A stretch of DNA of 55,505 bases from an uncultured Bacteroidota bacterium (GTDB lineage Bacteria; Bacteroidota; Rhodothermia; Rhodothermales; UBA10348). The notes under the pieces are model-generated. The model did no database searches, was not told the origin of the DNA, and saw nothing but the letters and a program-made list of their open reading frames with translations. Made by a program: the position numbers and the translations under genes. This document shows, piece by piece, positions 27,495 through 37,400 of this stretch. The stretch lies in contig CALFHN010000144.1 of NCBI GenBank assembly GCA_937876355.1, positions 1 to 55,505 on the forward strand. The letters run 5' to 3'. Numbering within the stretch: the first letter of the stretch is position 1; each line of letters begins with the position of its first letter.

Positions 27495-28748
27495 TTACTC
27501 GGCTCTCGGATTCCAAGTGCCCCTAGCAACAGGAGGAATGTAACTTTCCAATCCTTCAGGCTTCCACAAAATTCGGCGACCCTGCTCCGCACTCATATAA
27601 CTGGTCATCAACAATTCGGTGACCTCTAATCCATCGTAGAAATTCTCGACAGGCTGTTTACCATCGAGGAAACACCGAATCATGTACCTATTTTCATCCT
27701 CATAGCCATATTCTGCAGCTTCATTGCCTACAAACGGCATATCTCCCTGCTCAGCATTCTGTTTTTCGACGATATCTTCCCCGGCTGCGCCAGTCACGGC
27801 ACGACTCAAAAAAACCGTACCTCCCGAATCGAGCGAATTTGCCCGCATGGAGTATTCTGGACCCAAAAGCTCGGATGACAAACGAAGACCTGGGCCAACA
27901 TAACTCCAGGATGTTGTCATTTCGGCAATCAAAGGGTGACCCTGCTCGTCACGGTATTCAATCGTAGCACGTGCAAAATCCTCGGCTGGATGTTTGAGAT
28001 AATCTATTCTAGGCCCATACGTTTTTCTTAAAATTTCGGCATACTCCGGCCTACTCCACTTTAAGCTAGCAATCTGACAGTTTATAGAAATCGGAGTGAT
28101 TGAGCTTCTTGGCGCACCAGGACGCGTAAGCAAAAACCGGGCAACTTCAACACTATGACACATCATGTCATTGAGAACCCCACCTCCCTGCAGTTCTCCA
28201 CTCCAAAACCAAGGAGCATGCGGTCCTGAATGTTCTTCGGCCGCTCGAGCTAAATAGGGACGTCCGCTCAGCGCTGCACCTCTTTTCCAAGCTATTTCGC
28301 GTCCTCGAACCAAGTTTGGAGAGAAAATTTGGTCTTCTAGATAGCCGTGAAGCAGATTTGTCTGTTCCAACAACGCAATGACCTGTTTGGCTTCGGCCAC
28401 ATTTCGAGCCAATGGTTTTTCACAAGCGATGCCAACTAACTCCCCTACACCCCGCTTCAACGCACTAACAATCTCCTCCATATTCTCAACCCGGCGATGA
28501 TTTGGACCGCAAATCCAAAGGCAATCAATTGCCGGGTCGGCAATCATTTCGGTAATGGACCCGTACGCTTTTGCTTCCCCAACCCGTAAGGATTGGGCGT
28601 AGGCCGCTGCCGATTCTGAATTTTCGCTATTGGGGCTCCAAACTCCTAGGACGTCCGCATCCCGAACGGCCTGCCAAGACAATATGTGAAATCGGGCGAT
28701 AAAACCGCTACCGATAAATCCAACTCCCAATCTCTTTTTTGAGCTCAT
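27495..28748 (-). CDS. Gfo/Idh/MocA-family oxidoreductase
   Basis: 417 aa. The N-terminal Rossmann domain starts GVGFIGSGFIARFHILSWQAV, with the GxGxxA/G pattern for NAD(P), and continues to the EKP loop (ACEKPLARNVAEAK, about 112-125). The C-terminal alpha/beta domain contains GGGVLNDMMCHSVEVARFLL, a typical catalytic His/Asp region, and ends with a VTELLMTSYMSAEQGRRI helix. No signal peptide. Oxidises a sugar or cyclitol; related enzymes feed DUF1080 hydrolases such as that at 20188. Located 18 bases or so from no co-directional partner that fixes its substrate. Confidence 0.9.
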   Translation of the reverse strand: MSSKKRLGVGFIGSGFIARFHILSWQAVRDADVLGVWSPNSENSESAAAYAQSLRVGEAKAYGSITEMIADPAIDCLWICGPNHRRVENMEEIVSALKRGVGELVGIACEKPLARNVAEAKQVIALLEQTNLLHGYLEDQIFSPNLVRGREIAWKRGAALSGRPYLARAAEEHSGPHAPWFWSGELQGGGVLNDMMCHSVEVARFLLTRPGAPRSSITPISINCQIASLKWSRPEYAEILRKTYGPRIDYLKHPAEDFARATIEYRDEQGHPLIAEMTTSWSYVGPGLRLSSELLGPEYSMRANSLDSGGTVFLSRAVTGAAGEDIVEKQNAEQGDMPFVGNEAAEYGYEDENRYMIRCFLDGKQPVENFYDGLEVTELLMTSYMSAEQGRRILWKPEGLESYIPPVARGTWNPRAE

Positions 28749-28841
28749 TTCTACTTAGTTCGGTTCCTTGATTGAACCCGAAGATAGGAACGGGCTAGCG
28801 ATTAGAACAGGCCTATTTATATCGATCCGATTCTAGGTTCG

Positions 28842-30131
28842 TTAATTTCCGCCGCCGCCACTGCCGAAGTAGCCAAACCGTGGGTTAACAACATTATTAT
28901 AGATGGATCCGAATCGATAGCTGAAGCCAAGTTTTAGTTCGTATTCGAAGCTCGTTGGTAATTTTTTATTGCCTAACAGTACATCCTCGTCATTCGATTC
29001 TTCTAGTGGCAGCCAAATTTGATCGTGGACTGAGGAAACTTGCGCTTCGATATTCAAAGAGAGTCCTCGAGCAATTCTAATGTCCATATTGCCATTCAAG
29101 CCAATATTGTAGAGATCAAATAACGACTCCTCAAAATCCGTTACGTACGATTCCACGGAAACACTTGCTCTAGCATATCCCCAAGGCTGACGAAAATTGG
29201 CCATCAATGTCAGCTGGTTCTGAATGAGGGTTTGGTTGACCTTATTGTACACGGTCACCTCGTCATAGCTGTTCTTTCGAAGGTTAATCTCGTAACGAGC
29301 GCGCAGATCACGAGTGGACGATTCGGTATACGGGAAAAAACTAAACTCTACGGTAGGAGAAAGAGACGTCGACAAATTGGTGTTGTTGCTGGAAGATGTA
29401 TTGGTATAAGTCGTTAATCCCGCAGACCAATGAGCGTCTAAACTTTTTACAAGTTGGCCATACACGTTGCCATCCCGGTTTGTACTCCGAATAGTTCCCG
29501 TGCTTAAGTCGTACCTACTTTCGCGGTAGTTCATTCTGCCACTCAAACTAAACTTCCATGCTTCAGTCACTTTGTCCGCCGATACCCTAGTCTCGATCCG
29601 TGTCTGGCTATTGGCTTCCTCTGCTTCATAGCTCCCACTCATTCTAATATTAAACACCCAAAAATTCCACGGGTCATCAATGACTTGGACGTGTTCTGGC
29701 AACGTGGACTGTTGTGTGACCGGTACCGAAACTTGAATTCGGTCTCCAATGGTGGTGGTCATCAGAAATCTAACAAGTCCCCGTGAAATCGTATTAGTAA
29801 GACCTTCCCTCCTCTCGTTGCTCGTATCCGTTGCTCCAGAAACATACGTCAGCTCATCTTTCATGGAGGAAAGTGCATCCAGGCCAATAAACTCTAGCAG
29901 ATAATTATTCCCTCCAGACCCTGTGTCTTGGTTGGTAACCAACACGTGGACATCTGCGCCTACACGGTCTCGTATATAATTGACGTACGGAATTTCTCTA
30001 CGGATATAGTCAAAGTCGCAACTACGACCACAGTCCAGAAAAACATCGAGCGTTTCCGGCTTTTTATCTTGCGCAAAAGTGGGAAGAGTTAAAAACAAAA
30101 TTGCAAAAAGTGCAAAAGACGCTTTTTTCAC
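28842..30131 (-). CDS. Exported outer-membrane beta-barrel protein
   Basis: 429 aa with signal peptide MKKASFALFAILFLTLPTFAQ. Directly after cleavage comes TLDVFLDCGRSCDFDYIRREIPYVNY, with two cysteines five residues apart, then IRDRVGADVHVLVTNQDTGSGG; this opening recurs in a family of outer-membrane proteins of Bacteroidota-like bacteria. The remaining part alternates hydrophobic and polar residues in short strands (for example VSVESYVTDFEES, LSLNIEAQVSSVHDQ) and ends LGFSYRFGSIYNNVVNPRFGYFG, like a barrel of ten or more strands. Function unknown. A structured leader or small RNA with an intrinsic terminator lies 50 bases upstream on the same strand. Confidence 0.7.
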   Translation of the reverse strand: MKKASFALFAILFLTLPTFAQDKKPETLDVFLDCGRSCDFDYIRREIPYVNYIRDRVGADVHVLVTNQDTGSGGNNYLLEFIGLDALSSMKDELTYVSGATDTSNERREGLTNTISRGLVRFLMTTTIGDRIQVSVPVTQQSTLPEHVQVIDDPWNFWVFNIRMSGSYEAEEANSQTRIETRVSADKVTEAWKFSLSGRMNYRESRYDLSTGTIRSTNRDGNVYGQLVKSLDAHWSAGLTTYTNTSSSNNTNLSTSLSPTVEFSFFPYTESSTRDLRARYEINLRKNSYDEVTVYNKVNQTLIQNQLTLMANFRQPWGYARASVSVESYVTDFEESLFDLYNIGLNGNMDIRIARGLSLNIEAQVSSVHDQIWLPLEESNDEDVLLGNKKLPTSFEYELKLGFSYRFGSIYNNVVNPRFGYFGSGGGGN

Positions 30132-30180
30132 GTAATTGGTATAGTATTTAGGTGGCGGAGACTGAAATCACGCAACTTTG

Positions 30181-30220
30181 AAAAAAATAGAAAGAGTCCG
30201 GCCTTACAGGACCGGGCTCT
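30181..30220 (-). terminator. Intrinsic terminator on the minus strand
   Basis: Stem AGAGCCCGG/CCGGACTCT (one G-U pair, inner GG/CC extension) followed on the minus strand by TTTCTATTTTTTT. It sits upstream, not downstream, of the minus-strand gene starting at 30131, so it ends a small transcript or acts as an attenuator. Confidence 0.75.
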
Positions 30221-30400
30221 CCCTGAGGACAAACCGCCTTGAGACAAATCCTGGATGAATCAGAGTCCGTCTCAAAACTGTTATCGGCCCGGCTGCAAAT
30301 AGCTTAAATATGATTGGATCGTTTCTTACATGATCCATCCAGGTCTAGACGCTTTTCTCTAGAAGGTGATTCCCCGTTTCAGGCGGCATTCACCATTTCT
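30185..30400 (-). ncRNA. Candidate structured small RNA or attenuated leader
   Basis: On the minus strand this intergenic stretch encodes successive hairpins: GGTGA/TCACC (30365-30394, inner CCG/CGG), CTAGA/TCTAG (30344-30363), TGGATC/GATCCA (30315-30337), TGAGAC/GTCTCA (30240-30274, inner GGA/TCC) and a strong terminator (30193-30220) followed by a U-run. No frame of useful length is present. Either a free-standing small RNA or the regulated 5' leader of the outer-membrane protein gene starting at 30131. The 5' end is a guess. I do not recognise it as 6S, SRP, RNase P, tmRNA or a known riboswitch. Confidence 0.5.
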
Positions 30401-30521
30401 GCATAAAAAGGTATCAAATACCCTGCAAATGATGCAATTAGAACACGCAGACATTTCTAATGTGGCCGTAAACAAGACCGAAATCTAAGCGTAAGACGGA
30501 ACGATTAAAATTCTAAAAGGA

Positions 30522-31835
30522 ATGCGAGACCAGACTATTCAGACCATTGAAAACCGAATATTGGAATTATTTCCAGCCGGACATTCGTATTCTAGGACGC
30601 AGATTTCGAACGCGGACTTTCCATCTGGTGTCAAACACTTTTTGCTGAGCGCCTTGCAGCGTCGATCAGAAATCGAAGCGACAGAATTGCTGAATGTCCG
30701 ATCTGAATGGTTCAATGCGGATGATAAAGATTACCAAAAAGTATTACAGCAGGCCGTTCATACATTAGGAAAATCCGCCTGCTTTCCGGCTTCAGAATGG
30801 CCAAAGGCACTTCATCAGGCGGTCGACCATGTTATTGAGTACTTGGTTTCCCCAATCTCTATGCTGGACCGATTCGTTTTTTCGGCCGAATCTCCTTCCA
30901 TTCCTACTACAGACCTATTGAGGAAGGCCAGCTATTTTTCGGATTACCCGTATTTGACCCGGGCAGTAGAAGCATACATTGACCGAAAAACCAATCAACG
31001 AATTTTCAAAATCGATTTCGTCAGAGCCTTGTCCCGATTGGATCATCAAATGACGGTTCAATACGAGTCCGCAGATTGGATAAAACTGCTGACACCACTG
31101 ATAAAGTTAATGGGTCTGCCCACCCCGGGCGTTCCTGTCTCGTTTGTAATTAAGTTTTTTGTAGAAAAAGACCGGCAGGATATTGGATTATTTATCGAGA
31201 GGGCGGCTTCGGCCAAACACGCCGAAATGGTCTCATCAGATTCCTTGGCGGCCCTATTGACCGAGGCGTTGTCTCCGTCGATTGCCACCAAAGAAGAGCA
31301 GAAACCTCCCGTTAATTCGGAAGAAGCACCAACTCTCGAAGCGCCACCCGCTTCCACCACGCCCCATGCCGCGCCACCCGCTTCCACCTCATCGCCCGAT
31401 AAAAGCCCCAAGTCATCTCTTCCACTCTGGAAAAAATTCAAAAAAACTGAATCGGAATCCGTGAAAACGGAAGTCAAATTGGCTCCAGAACCGTTGTGGA
31501 AGGCTTTTAGTCGCAAAAATGAAGAGAATGCTTTAAAGAACAAGCTTAATCTAGAAGGCGCCATCCCAGTAAAGGATATCCGGCCCGACGTTTGTGCCAT
31601 CGTATTGGGTACAGCCACGGCCAACAAAGATCGATTTGTTTGGCAATTATTTGCAGGGAATCATGCTGCATTTGACGAAACTATGAACTCGCTTGCAGCT
31701 GCTCCCGATTGGACAACTGCTTCTGAAATCATAGCAAAAAAAGTATTCCGGCCATTTAAAGTCGATATTTACTCGTCCACCGCTGTAGACTTTACAAATG
31801 CTGTGGAATCTCGATATTCTGGCCTGCGATCCTAA
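30522..31835 (+). CDS. Hypothetical 437-aa cytoplasmic protein
   Basis: ATG 30522 has a good AAAGGA upstream. No signal peptide or membrane helix. Residues 1-240 are mostly helical (SGVKHFLLSALQRRSEIEA, WPKALHQAVDHVIEYLVSP, YPYLTRAVEAYIDR), followed by a Pro/Ser/Thr linker at about 265-295 in which an 18-base unit encoding A-P-P-A-S-T is repeated, then Lys/Glu-rich sequence with two similar short motifs (PLWKKFKK and PLWKAFSRK, about 302 and 325) and a C-terminal folded part (DRFVWQLFAGNHAAFDETMNSL). The duplicated PLWK motif may be a binding site. Not assigned to a family. Followed 115 bases later by the carboxyltransferase gene; shared function is not implied. Confidence 0.7.
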   Translation: MRDQTIQTIENRILELFPAGHSYSRTQISNADFPSGVKHFLLSALQRRSEIEATELLNVRSEWFNADDKDYQKVLQQAVHTLGKSACFPASEWPKALHQAVDHVIEYLVSPISMLDRFVFSAESPSIPTTDLLRKASYFSDYPYLTRAVEAYIDRKTNQRIFKIDFVRALSRLDHQMTVQYESADWIKLLTPLIKLMGLPTPGVPVSFVIKFFVEKDRQDIGLFIERAASAKHAEMVSSDSLAALLTEALSPSIATKEEQKPPVNSEEAPTLEAPPASTTPHAAPPASTSSPDKSPKSSLPLWKKFKKTESESVKTEVKLAPEPLWKAFSRKNEENALKNKLNLEGAIPVKDIRPDVCAIVLGTATANKDRFVWQLFAGNHAAFDETMNSLAAAPDWTTASEIIAKKVFRPFKVDIYSSTAVDFTNAVESRYSGLRS

Positions 31836-31950
31836 TTGTCCAGTCCATTCTTCCTCGACTAATAAGGTTTTCAAATAATATTAGGCCGTAGTTTAAATTA
31901 AGGCCTTCAATTCATGGCCAAATTTATTTTGGCACATCTTCCTATTTGGC

Positions 31951-33504
31951 ATGCATTCTACCGATGAGCTGTTTCAAGATCTAATCCGAAGACGCGAAGA
32001 AGCCTATTTGGGGGGCGGTCAGCCCCGTATCGATCGGCAACATGAACAGGGAAAACTTACCGCAAGAGAGCGAATAGAGATCCTTCTTGACGATGCCTCC
32101 TTCGAGGAGTTAGGCATGTTTGTTAGACACCAGTCACACGATTTTGGTTTGGAAGAAAACAGGCCATACGGCGACGGAGTCGTCACAGGGTTCGGTACGA
32201 TTGATGGACGCTTGGTATACGTGTATAGTCAGGATTTTACTGTATTTGGCGGTTCATTAGGTCAGGCACACGCCCAGAAAATCATCAAAATCATGAATCT
32301 GGCGCTTGAGAATGGAGCGCCAATTATCGGATTAAATGATTCTGGAGGCGCTCGAATTCAAGAAGGCGTCGTTTCGCTGGGTGGGTACGCGGACATATTT
32401 TTGCTCAACACGTTGGCCTCTGGCGTGGTACCTCAGATCTCGGCTATTATGGGCCCGTGTGCCGGCGGGGCCGTTTATTCTCCGGCCATAACAGACTTCG
32501 TATTTATGGTGCGCAAGTCCAGTTACATGTTTGTGACCGGGCCAAACGTTGTAAAAACAGTTACCCAAGAGACGGTCACCTCTGAAGAACTAGGCGGCGC
32601 GGATACGCATGCTTCGAAAAGCGGCGTTGCACACATGGCGTGCAAAAACGAAGCGGAGTGTCTTATGGCAATCCGCGAGCTTTTTTCCTACCTACCGTCG
32701 AACTGCGAAGACCTGGCTCCTCAAAAAAGTACGAATGACCCTGTTGATAGAAAGGATGCCGACTTAGATGAAGTGGTCCCTTCTAATCCGAACAAGCCGT
32801 ATGAAATGCGGTCGGTACTAGCCAAAATTGTCGATGATGGGCAGTTTTTTGAACTCCATGCCGATTTTGCCCCCAACATAATTGTAGGATTTGCCAGAAT
32901 GAATGGTCAGTCTGTGGGTATAGTGGCTAACAATCCTGCCGTATTGGCTGGTGTCTTGGACATTGACTCATCCATTAAAGGGGCCCGTTTCGTTCGCTTC
33001 TGCGACGCTTTCGGCATCCCATTGTTGGTCTTCGAGGACGTCCCAGGATTTATGCCTGGAACGGATCAGGAATGGCGCGGGATCATTCGCAACGGAGCTA
33101 AACTGCTGTATGCTTTTTGCGAAGCAACCGTGCCTAAAATTACCGTCATTACTCGAAAAGCATATGGTGGCGCTTACGATGTGATGAATTCTAAACACAT
33201 CCGAGGAGACCTCAATTTTGCATGGCCGACTGCTGAAATAGCTGTTATGGGGCCAAAAGGGGCGGTGGAAATCATTTATCGTCGGCAGATTGAAGCATCT
33301 GATAACCCAGAGGCCACGGAAGAAAAGATCATTGAAGACTATCGAGATCGATTTTCCAATCCTTATGTAGCGGCCGAACACGGTTATATTGATGCCGTAA
33401 TCGAACCTTCTACTACCCGTTTTCGCGTTATTCGAGGTCTCGAAATGCTAAAGAACAAAGTTGTTGTAAATCCCAAGAAAAAACACGGCAACATACCGTT
33501 GTGA
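31951..33504 (+). CDS. pccB: Acyl-CoA carboxylase beta (carboxyltransferase) subunit
   Basis: 517 aa, usual length for the family. Begins with the standard helix ([34 protein letters not shown]). Two crotonase-type halves follow, with the oxyanion-forming GGARIQEGV and [12 protein letters not shown] in the first and [14 protein letters not shown] in the second. The Asp in GGAYDVM matches the specificity residue described for propionyl-CoA carboxylase of Streptomyces, which favours propionyl-CoA over acetyl-CoA. The reaction transfers CO2 from biotin to acyl-CoA, giving methylmalonyl-CoA. The biotin carboxylase/BCCP subunit is not in this window. Cytoplasmic. Confidence 0.93.
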   Translation: MHSTDELFQDLIRRREEAYLGGGQPRIDRQHEQGKLTARERIEILLDDASFEELGMFVRHQSHDFGLEENRPYGDGVVTGFGTIDGRLVYVYSQDFTVFGGSLGQAHAQKIIKIMNLALENGAPIIGLNDSGGARIQEGVVSLGGYADIFLLNTLASGVVPQISAIMGPCAGGAVYSPAITDFVFMVRKSSYMFVTGPNVVKTVTQETVTSEELGGADTHASKSGVAHMACKNEAECLMAIRELFSYLPSNCEDLAPQKSTNDPVDRKDADLDEVVPSNPNKPYEMRSVLAKIVDDGQFFELHADFAPNIIVGFARMNGQSVGIVANNPAVLAGVLDIDSSIKGARFVRFCDAFGIPLLVFEDVPGFMPGTDQEWRGIIRNGAKLLYAFCEATVPKITVITRKAYGGAYDVMNSKHIRGDLNFAWPTAEIAVMGPKGAVEIIYRRQIEASDNPEATEEKIIEDYRDRFSNPYVAAEHGYIDAVIEPSTTRFRVIRGLEMLKNKVVVNPKKKHGNIPL

Positions 33505-33688
33505 AACCGGTCTCATGGTTTTTGAGGGTCAAAACATGGACCTTGTTCGGGAACAGACTGTTACGTTTATTATACCATTCAACTCCTTATCTTTCAGCCG
33601 GATAAGGCATCACGGTGAGATGTTACATTAACACTTCTCGACCTATAACCGTTATTGGACCTAGATAGGTCACAATCGTGAGGCAAAT

Positions 33689-35884
33689 TTGCGCCATTTT
33701 ACTTGTTTTTCGCTTCCTTCCCTGGCTAAACTTGGCATTCTCTTTTGCTCTTGTTGCCTCTTGCTCTCGCCTACCACTTTGTTCGGTCAAAACCGCCCTG
33801 GCTCAACCCAAAGTGTTAAAATCTTACCTCCACAAATTCTCGAGAGCACTAATTCGGCCAGTTTTTCGATTCAGTCTTCGATGGACGAGCAGTCTTCCGG
33901 TTTTGTCTACTTAGAAAAACTTTCTACGCTTTACGGATATCAGTCAGACATTATGTCTGCTGAAGCTCGAAATGATGAAGAAGCCATCGTCTTTATTTTG
34001 GATTTGGCCATCAACGATCTGGGGCAGCTACTCGTTATGGATGATATCGTCCAAGACACTAGATTTTCTCACATATACACGACGTTAGTTGGCGAATACG
34101 AGCGCGTTTATGGCCCTTCCGATACACTTTTTGCGGCATTGGGAGATATTTATGATCTGCGAAAAGCAATGTTTGCTGAATTGGAAGCAGTTACTGACCC
34201 GCTTTTGGAGGATCTCGCTCCATTACGCCTTCAGCCAGTTGGAACTGACGTTGAAATGACCATGAATCGATTGGTCGAAAGCAGTATGGAGTTTCTACTC
34301 CAAAAACGTAGAGATACGATGCTTGGCTGGATAGGCCGCGCAGATACCTATTTCCCGATGGTCGAAAAAATATTTGCAGAAGAAGGTGTTCCGGACGAAT
34401 TGAAATACTTGGCTATGATTGAATCTGGACTAAATCCGCGCGCCAAAAGTTGGGCAAGCGCAGTTGGGATGTGGCAGTTTATATCGGCGACAGGCCGTGC
34501 CTACGGCCTAAATGTAAACGCTTGGGTCGATGACCGAATGGACCCCGAACTAGCGACCAGAGCGGCTGCAAAACATCTCAAAGAGCTCTATTATCAATAT
34601 GACAAGGATTGGCAGATAGCCTTAGCTGGTTATAATTGCAGCCCTCGATGCATTAAAAGAGCGATTGTCCGTAGTGGCAAATCTAAACCTACCTATTGGG
34701 ATATCTACCCTTATTTGCCAACGGAAACCCGCAACTACGTCCCGACTTTTATCGCGACGTCCTTGATCGCCTCCAACCCTGAAGCGTTCGGACTAACCAG
34801 AGAAAAAGAAGGCCCTGAATATGCCTATTCGATAGTTCCAGTAACAGGAATGATCGATTTGAAAGACATTGCCAGAATGGCCAATACGGATCTCGCCACC
34901 ATCAAAGCGCTCAATCCGAATCTCCGTAGAGAATCCCTTCCCCCTTCTTCGGGTTTATTTAATTTGCGCATCCCATTGGGATCACACGATTCATTCGTAG
35001 CAGCTTTTAGCGTCCTCCCGTTGGCGGCAAAACAGCCTTCAAGTGAGTATATCGTAAAGCGCGGAGACACGCTAAGTGGTATTGGCTCTCAATTTGGAGT
35101 ATCTGTTTCTCGGTTGATGGAAAAAAATGCCCTGAAATCGACAAACCTCAGAATTAGCCAACGATTGGTGGTCCCAGGATTAGAAAATGGTCAATCTTTG
35201 CCTACCGTCAAATATGAAGCAACTGCCGAAACCATTATCCAATATCCACGCCGACAAGCCCGGCCCATATTGATGCCGCCGTCCGTGGCTGAACAATCTT
35301 CCGCATCTGCAAAACCGAATGACACTCCGGTAGTCCAGGCCAGCCTCAGAACAACGGCAGCGGACACGGAAAACAAACCTATTCCACCGCCATCGCCCCC
35401 AAAAACGGAAACCAAAATTACGTATCGGGTGAAAAGTGGTGATACAGTCAGTGCTATTGCAGATAATCACAAGGTGTCGGTCGCCAGTATTTTGGAATGG
35501 AATAATCTTTCGAATTTCCGGATCAAATCAGGACAGAGCCTCACGATTTTTACGGATGGACGTGAAGCCCAAAAAAACAAAACGGAACCCACGGTATACC
35601 GTGTTAAAAAAGGAGATACGCTCAGCGGTATTGCGGTCCAAAATGATGTCACTGTTTCCCAATTAAGGCAATGGAACGATATTAAAGGGTCAAATATCCG
35701 AGTAGATCAGCGCATCACCATCCACCATGGGCAATCACCAGTTCAGATTCATACTGTAAAACGTGGTGATACCTTGATTGAAATAGCTCAGAAATACGGC
35801 ACCTCGATTGCCAATATTAAGGAATGGAATCAGTTGACTTCGAATACTATTCGAGTGGGTCAACAATTCAAAATATTCCGCTAG
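33689..35884 (+). CDS. MltD-like lytic transglycosylase with four LysM domains
   Basis: 731 aa; TTG 33689 follows GAGG by five bases and gives a signal peptide ending LFGQ. The SLT domain lies at about 230-370: catalytic Glu245 in AMIESGLNP, then SAVGMWQFISATGRAYGL and ALAGYNCSPRCIKRA. Four LysM domains follow, starting near residues 450, 576, 637 and 690, each with V-K-x-G-D-T-L/V-x-x-I-A. Pro-rich linkers separate the SLT and LysM parts. It cleaves the MurNAc-GlcNAc bond of peptidoglycan with 1,6-anhydro product formation, in the periplasm. The N-terminal extension (about 40-200) is helical. Its role with the amidase at 39367 in wall turnover is plausible. Confidence 0.92.
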   Translation: MRHFTCFSLPSLAKLGILFCSCCLLLSPTTLFGQNRPGSTQSVKILPPQILESTNSASFSIQSSMDEQSSGFVYLEKLSTLYGYQSDIMSAEARNDEEAIVFILDLAINDLGQLLVMDDIVQDTRFSHIYTTLVGEYERVYGPSDTLFAALGDIYDLRKAMFAELEAVTDPLLEDLAPLRLQPVGTDVEMTMNRLVESSMEFLLQKRRDTMLGWIGRADTYFPMVEKIFAEEGVPDELKYLAMIESGLNPRAKSWASAVGMWQFISATGRAYGLNVNAWVDDRMDPELATRAAAKHLKELYYQYDKDWQIALAGYNCSPRCIKRAIVRSGKSKPTYWDIYPYLPTETRNYVPTFIATSLIASNPEAFGLTREKEGPEYAYSIVPVTGMIDLKDIARMANTDLATIKALNPNLRRESLPPSSGLFNLRIPLGSHDSFVAAFSVLPLAAKQPSSEYIVKRGDTLSGIGSQFGVSVSRLMEKNALKSTNLRISQRLVVPGLENGQSLPTVKYEATAETIIQYPRRQARPILMPPSVAEQSSASAKPNDTPVVQASLRTTAADTENKPIPPPSPPKTETKITYRVKSGDTVSAIADNHKVSVASILEWNNLSNFRIKSGQSLTIFTDGREAQKNKTEPTVYRVKKGDTLSGIAVQNDVTVSQLRQWNDIKGSNIRVDQRITIHHGQSPVQIHTVKRGDTLIEIAQKYGTSIANIKEWNQLTSNTIRVGQQFKIFR

Positions 35885-36107
35885 AGTGAGATCCACTAAC
35901 CTGGGCCTATCCTGAGATTGAGATATACTTCGGGCGTTAGTCGTTTCGATTGAACCTTAATCGCCAAAAATCCGTTTTCTACAGTTAGCGTAGAAAAGCG
36001 TACAATAAACGCACATCTCTACACGTTCATAAGACAGGCAAGGGAAATTGTCCATCGTGGACTGTTTTCATACCTGCATACACATTACTGAACTCACCAC
36101 CGCTTCT

Positions 36108-36713
36108 ATGCTTCCAGCCGATGAAGACTTGGTCGTCAAGTATGTGGAACACGGCGATGAAAGGGCGTTCCGCACATTGGTAGACCGACATCAAGAACGG
36201 GTATTTGGATACCTGCTGGGAATGGTGCGCGATCGAGAAGTGGCCAATGATCTGTTTCAAGAAACTTTTCTAAAAGTTATTTCCGCATTGTCGCGGGAAA
36301 GAGGATCGTATACGGTCCAAGGAAAATTTTTAGGCTGGGTTCTTCGAATAGCCAGGAACGCTGCTCTGGATCATCTGAGAGCTAGGAAAAAGTGGAAGGA
36401 CGTATCCTCCTCCCAAACAGACGATGAGGTCGACTATTGGGAGAAGCTACCCGACGAATCGCCTCTGGTAGATGTTCTGCTACATCGCTCTGAGCAATCC
36501 GAAGTTTTGAGAGACAGTATAGATGCATTGCCTGAAGAGCAGCGGGAAGTTCTTTTGCTACGTCACGAAGCCGATATGACTTTTCGTGAAATAGCTGACC
36601 TGACCGGATGCTCGATCAACACGGCCCTTGGCAGAATGCGGTACGCATTGATCAATTTGAGGCGTCAATTGATGGCTCAACACAGTAAGGATCTCACGGA
36701 AGTCGCCGAATAG
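36108..36713 (+). CDS. ECF (sigma-70 family) RNA polymerase sigma factor
   Basis: 201 aa from ATG 36108; the frame extends to a TTG at 36048 but the family start fits ATG. Region 2 (about 10-80): YVEHGDERAFRTLVDRHQERVFGYLLGMVRDREVANDLFQETFLKV, with the conserved DLFQE -10 contacting part. Region 4 (about 135-190): LPEEQREVLLLRHEADMTFREIADLTGCSINTALGRMRYALINLRR, a good helix-turn-helix. Two bases separate its stop from the putative anti-sigma gene, and two exported proteins follow; the four genes look like one stress-responsive module. It probably drives its own operon, but no promoter can be defined by eye. Confidence 0.92.
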   Translation: MLPADEDLVVKYVEHGDERAFRTLVDRHQERVFGYLLGMVRDREVANDLFQETFLKVISALSRERGSYTVQGKFLGWVLRIARNAALDHLRARKKWKDVSSSQTDDEVDYWEKLPDESPLVDVLLHRSEQSEVLRDSIDALPEEQREVLLLRHEADMTFREIADLTGCSINTALGRMRYALINLRRQLMAQHSKDLTEVAE

Positions 36714-36715
36714 AA

Positions 36716-37351
36716 ATGAAAAACGAAAAACGAGACATACTTCTTCATCTATATGGAGAAGCCGATAGTGAAAGTGATCTTCGGACTCTTCTCCTTAAGA
36801 GTGATCTTAAGGACGAACACACGGCCCTTAGTGAAACCAAATTTCGGCTTGATCTCCGGAAAAGAGACCGCCCAGACATACGTGTCATTGAAACAATTAT
36901 GACGGCTGCTAGGACCGGGGATACCGGATCTGGAGTTTCTTCCAGGATAGATCGAGGACCATTGCAACGAATTAGCCGATTAAAAAAGATGTTTATTCCT
37001 GCTGTAGGAATCGCTGCAATCATCTTGTTTAGTGTCGGCGTTGGATTGTACTCTGTTCAATTGAAGTCTAATTCCGCGAGTTTGCTTTCTGCTTCTGGAC
37101 AAAATGACCTCGTGCCCCCCGAATCACTCTATAGATTTGTGCCATCACGTCAAGGCACCATTTCGCCATCCGGTTCGGTGAACAATGAGCTATCGTGGGA
37201 TGATCAAAGCACGCTTTCAACATTAAACGGTCGGATTAACACAATGAAGCCATCTGGCCTTTTGGATTGGGGCGAATCTGCGGTGCCCCTTGAAATGCTT
37301 CCGGGTTCTAATCCTCGCGGTTTTCAGACAGCGGGATCGATTCGCAAATAA
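36716..37351 (+). CDS. Putative anti-sigma factor, single-pass membrane protein
   Basis: 211 aa. No family motif that I recognise. A polar N-terminal half (1-90) would be cytoplasmic; one clear membrane helix spans about 92-114 (MFIPAVGIAAIILFSVGVGL); the rest would be periplasmic and is Ser/Gly/Pro-rich. This topology, plus a position two bases after an ECF sigma gene, is typical of anti-sigma factors, but the HxxxCxxC zinc motif of many such proteins is absent. The assignment is from context only. Confidence 0.6.
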   Translation: MKNEKRDILLHLYGEADSESDLRTLLLKSDLKDEHTALSETKFRLDLRKRDRPDIRVIETIMTAARTGDTGSGVSSRIDRGPLQRISRLKKMFIPAVGIAAIILFSVGVGLYSVQLKSNSASLLSASGQNDLVPPESLYRFVPSRQGTISPSGSVNNELSWDDQSTLSTLNGRINTMKPSGLLDWGESAVPLEMLPGSNPRGFQTAGSIRK

Positions 37352-37400
37352 AATTACTACGCCTGGGTTTTTTAAGAGCCTATAGGAAAAAGGCATCAAA

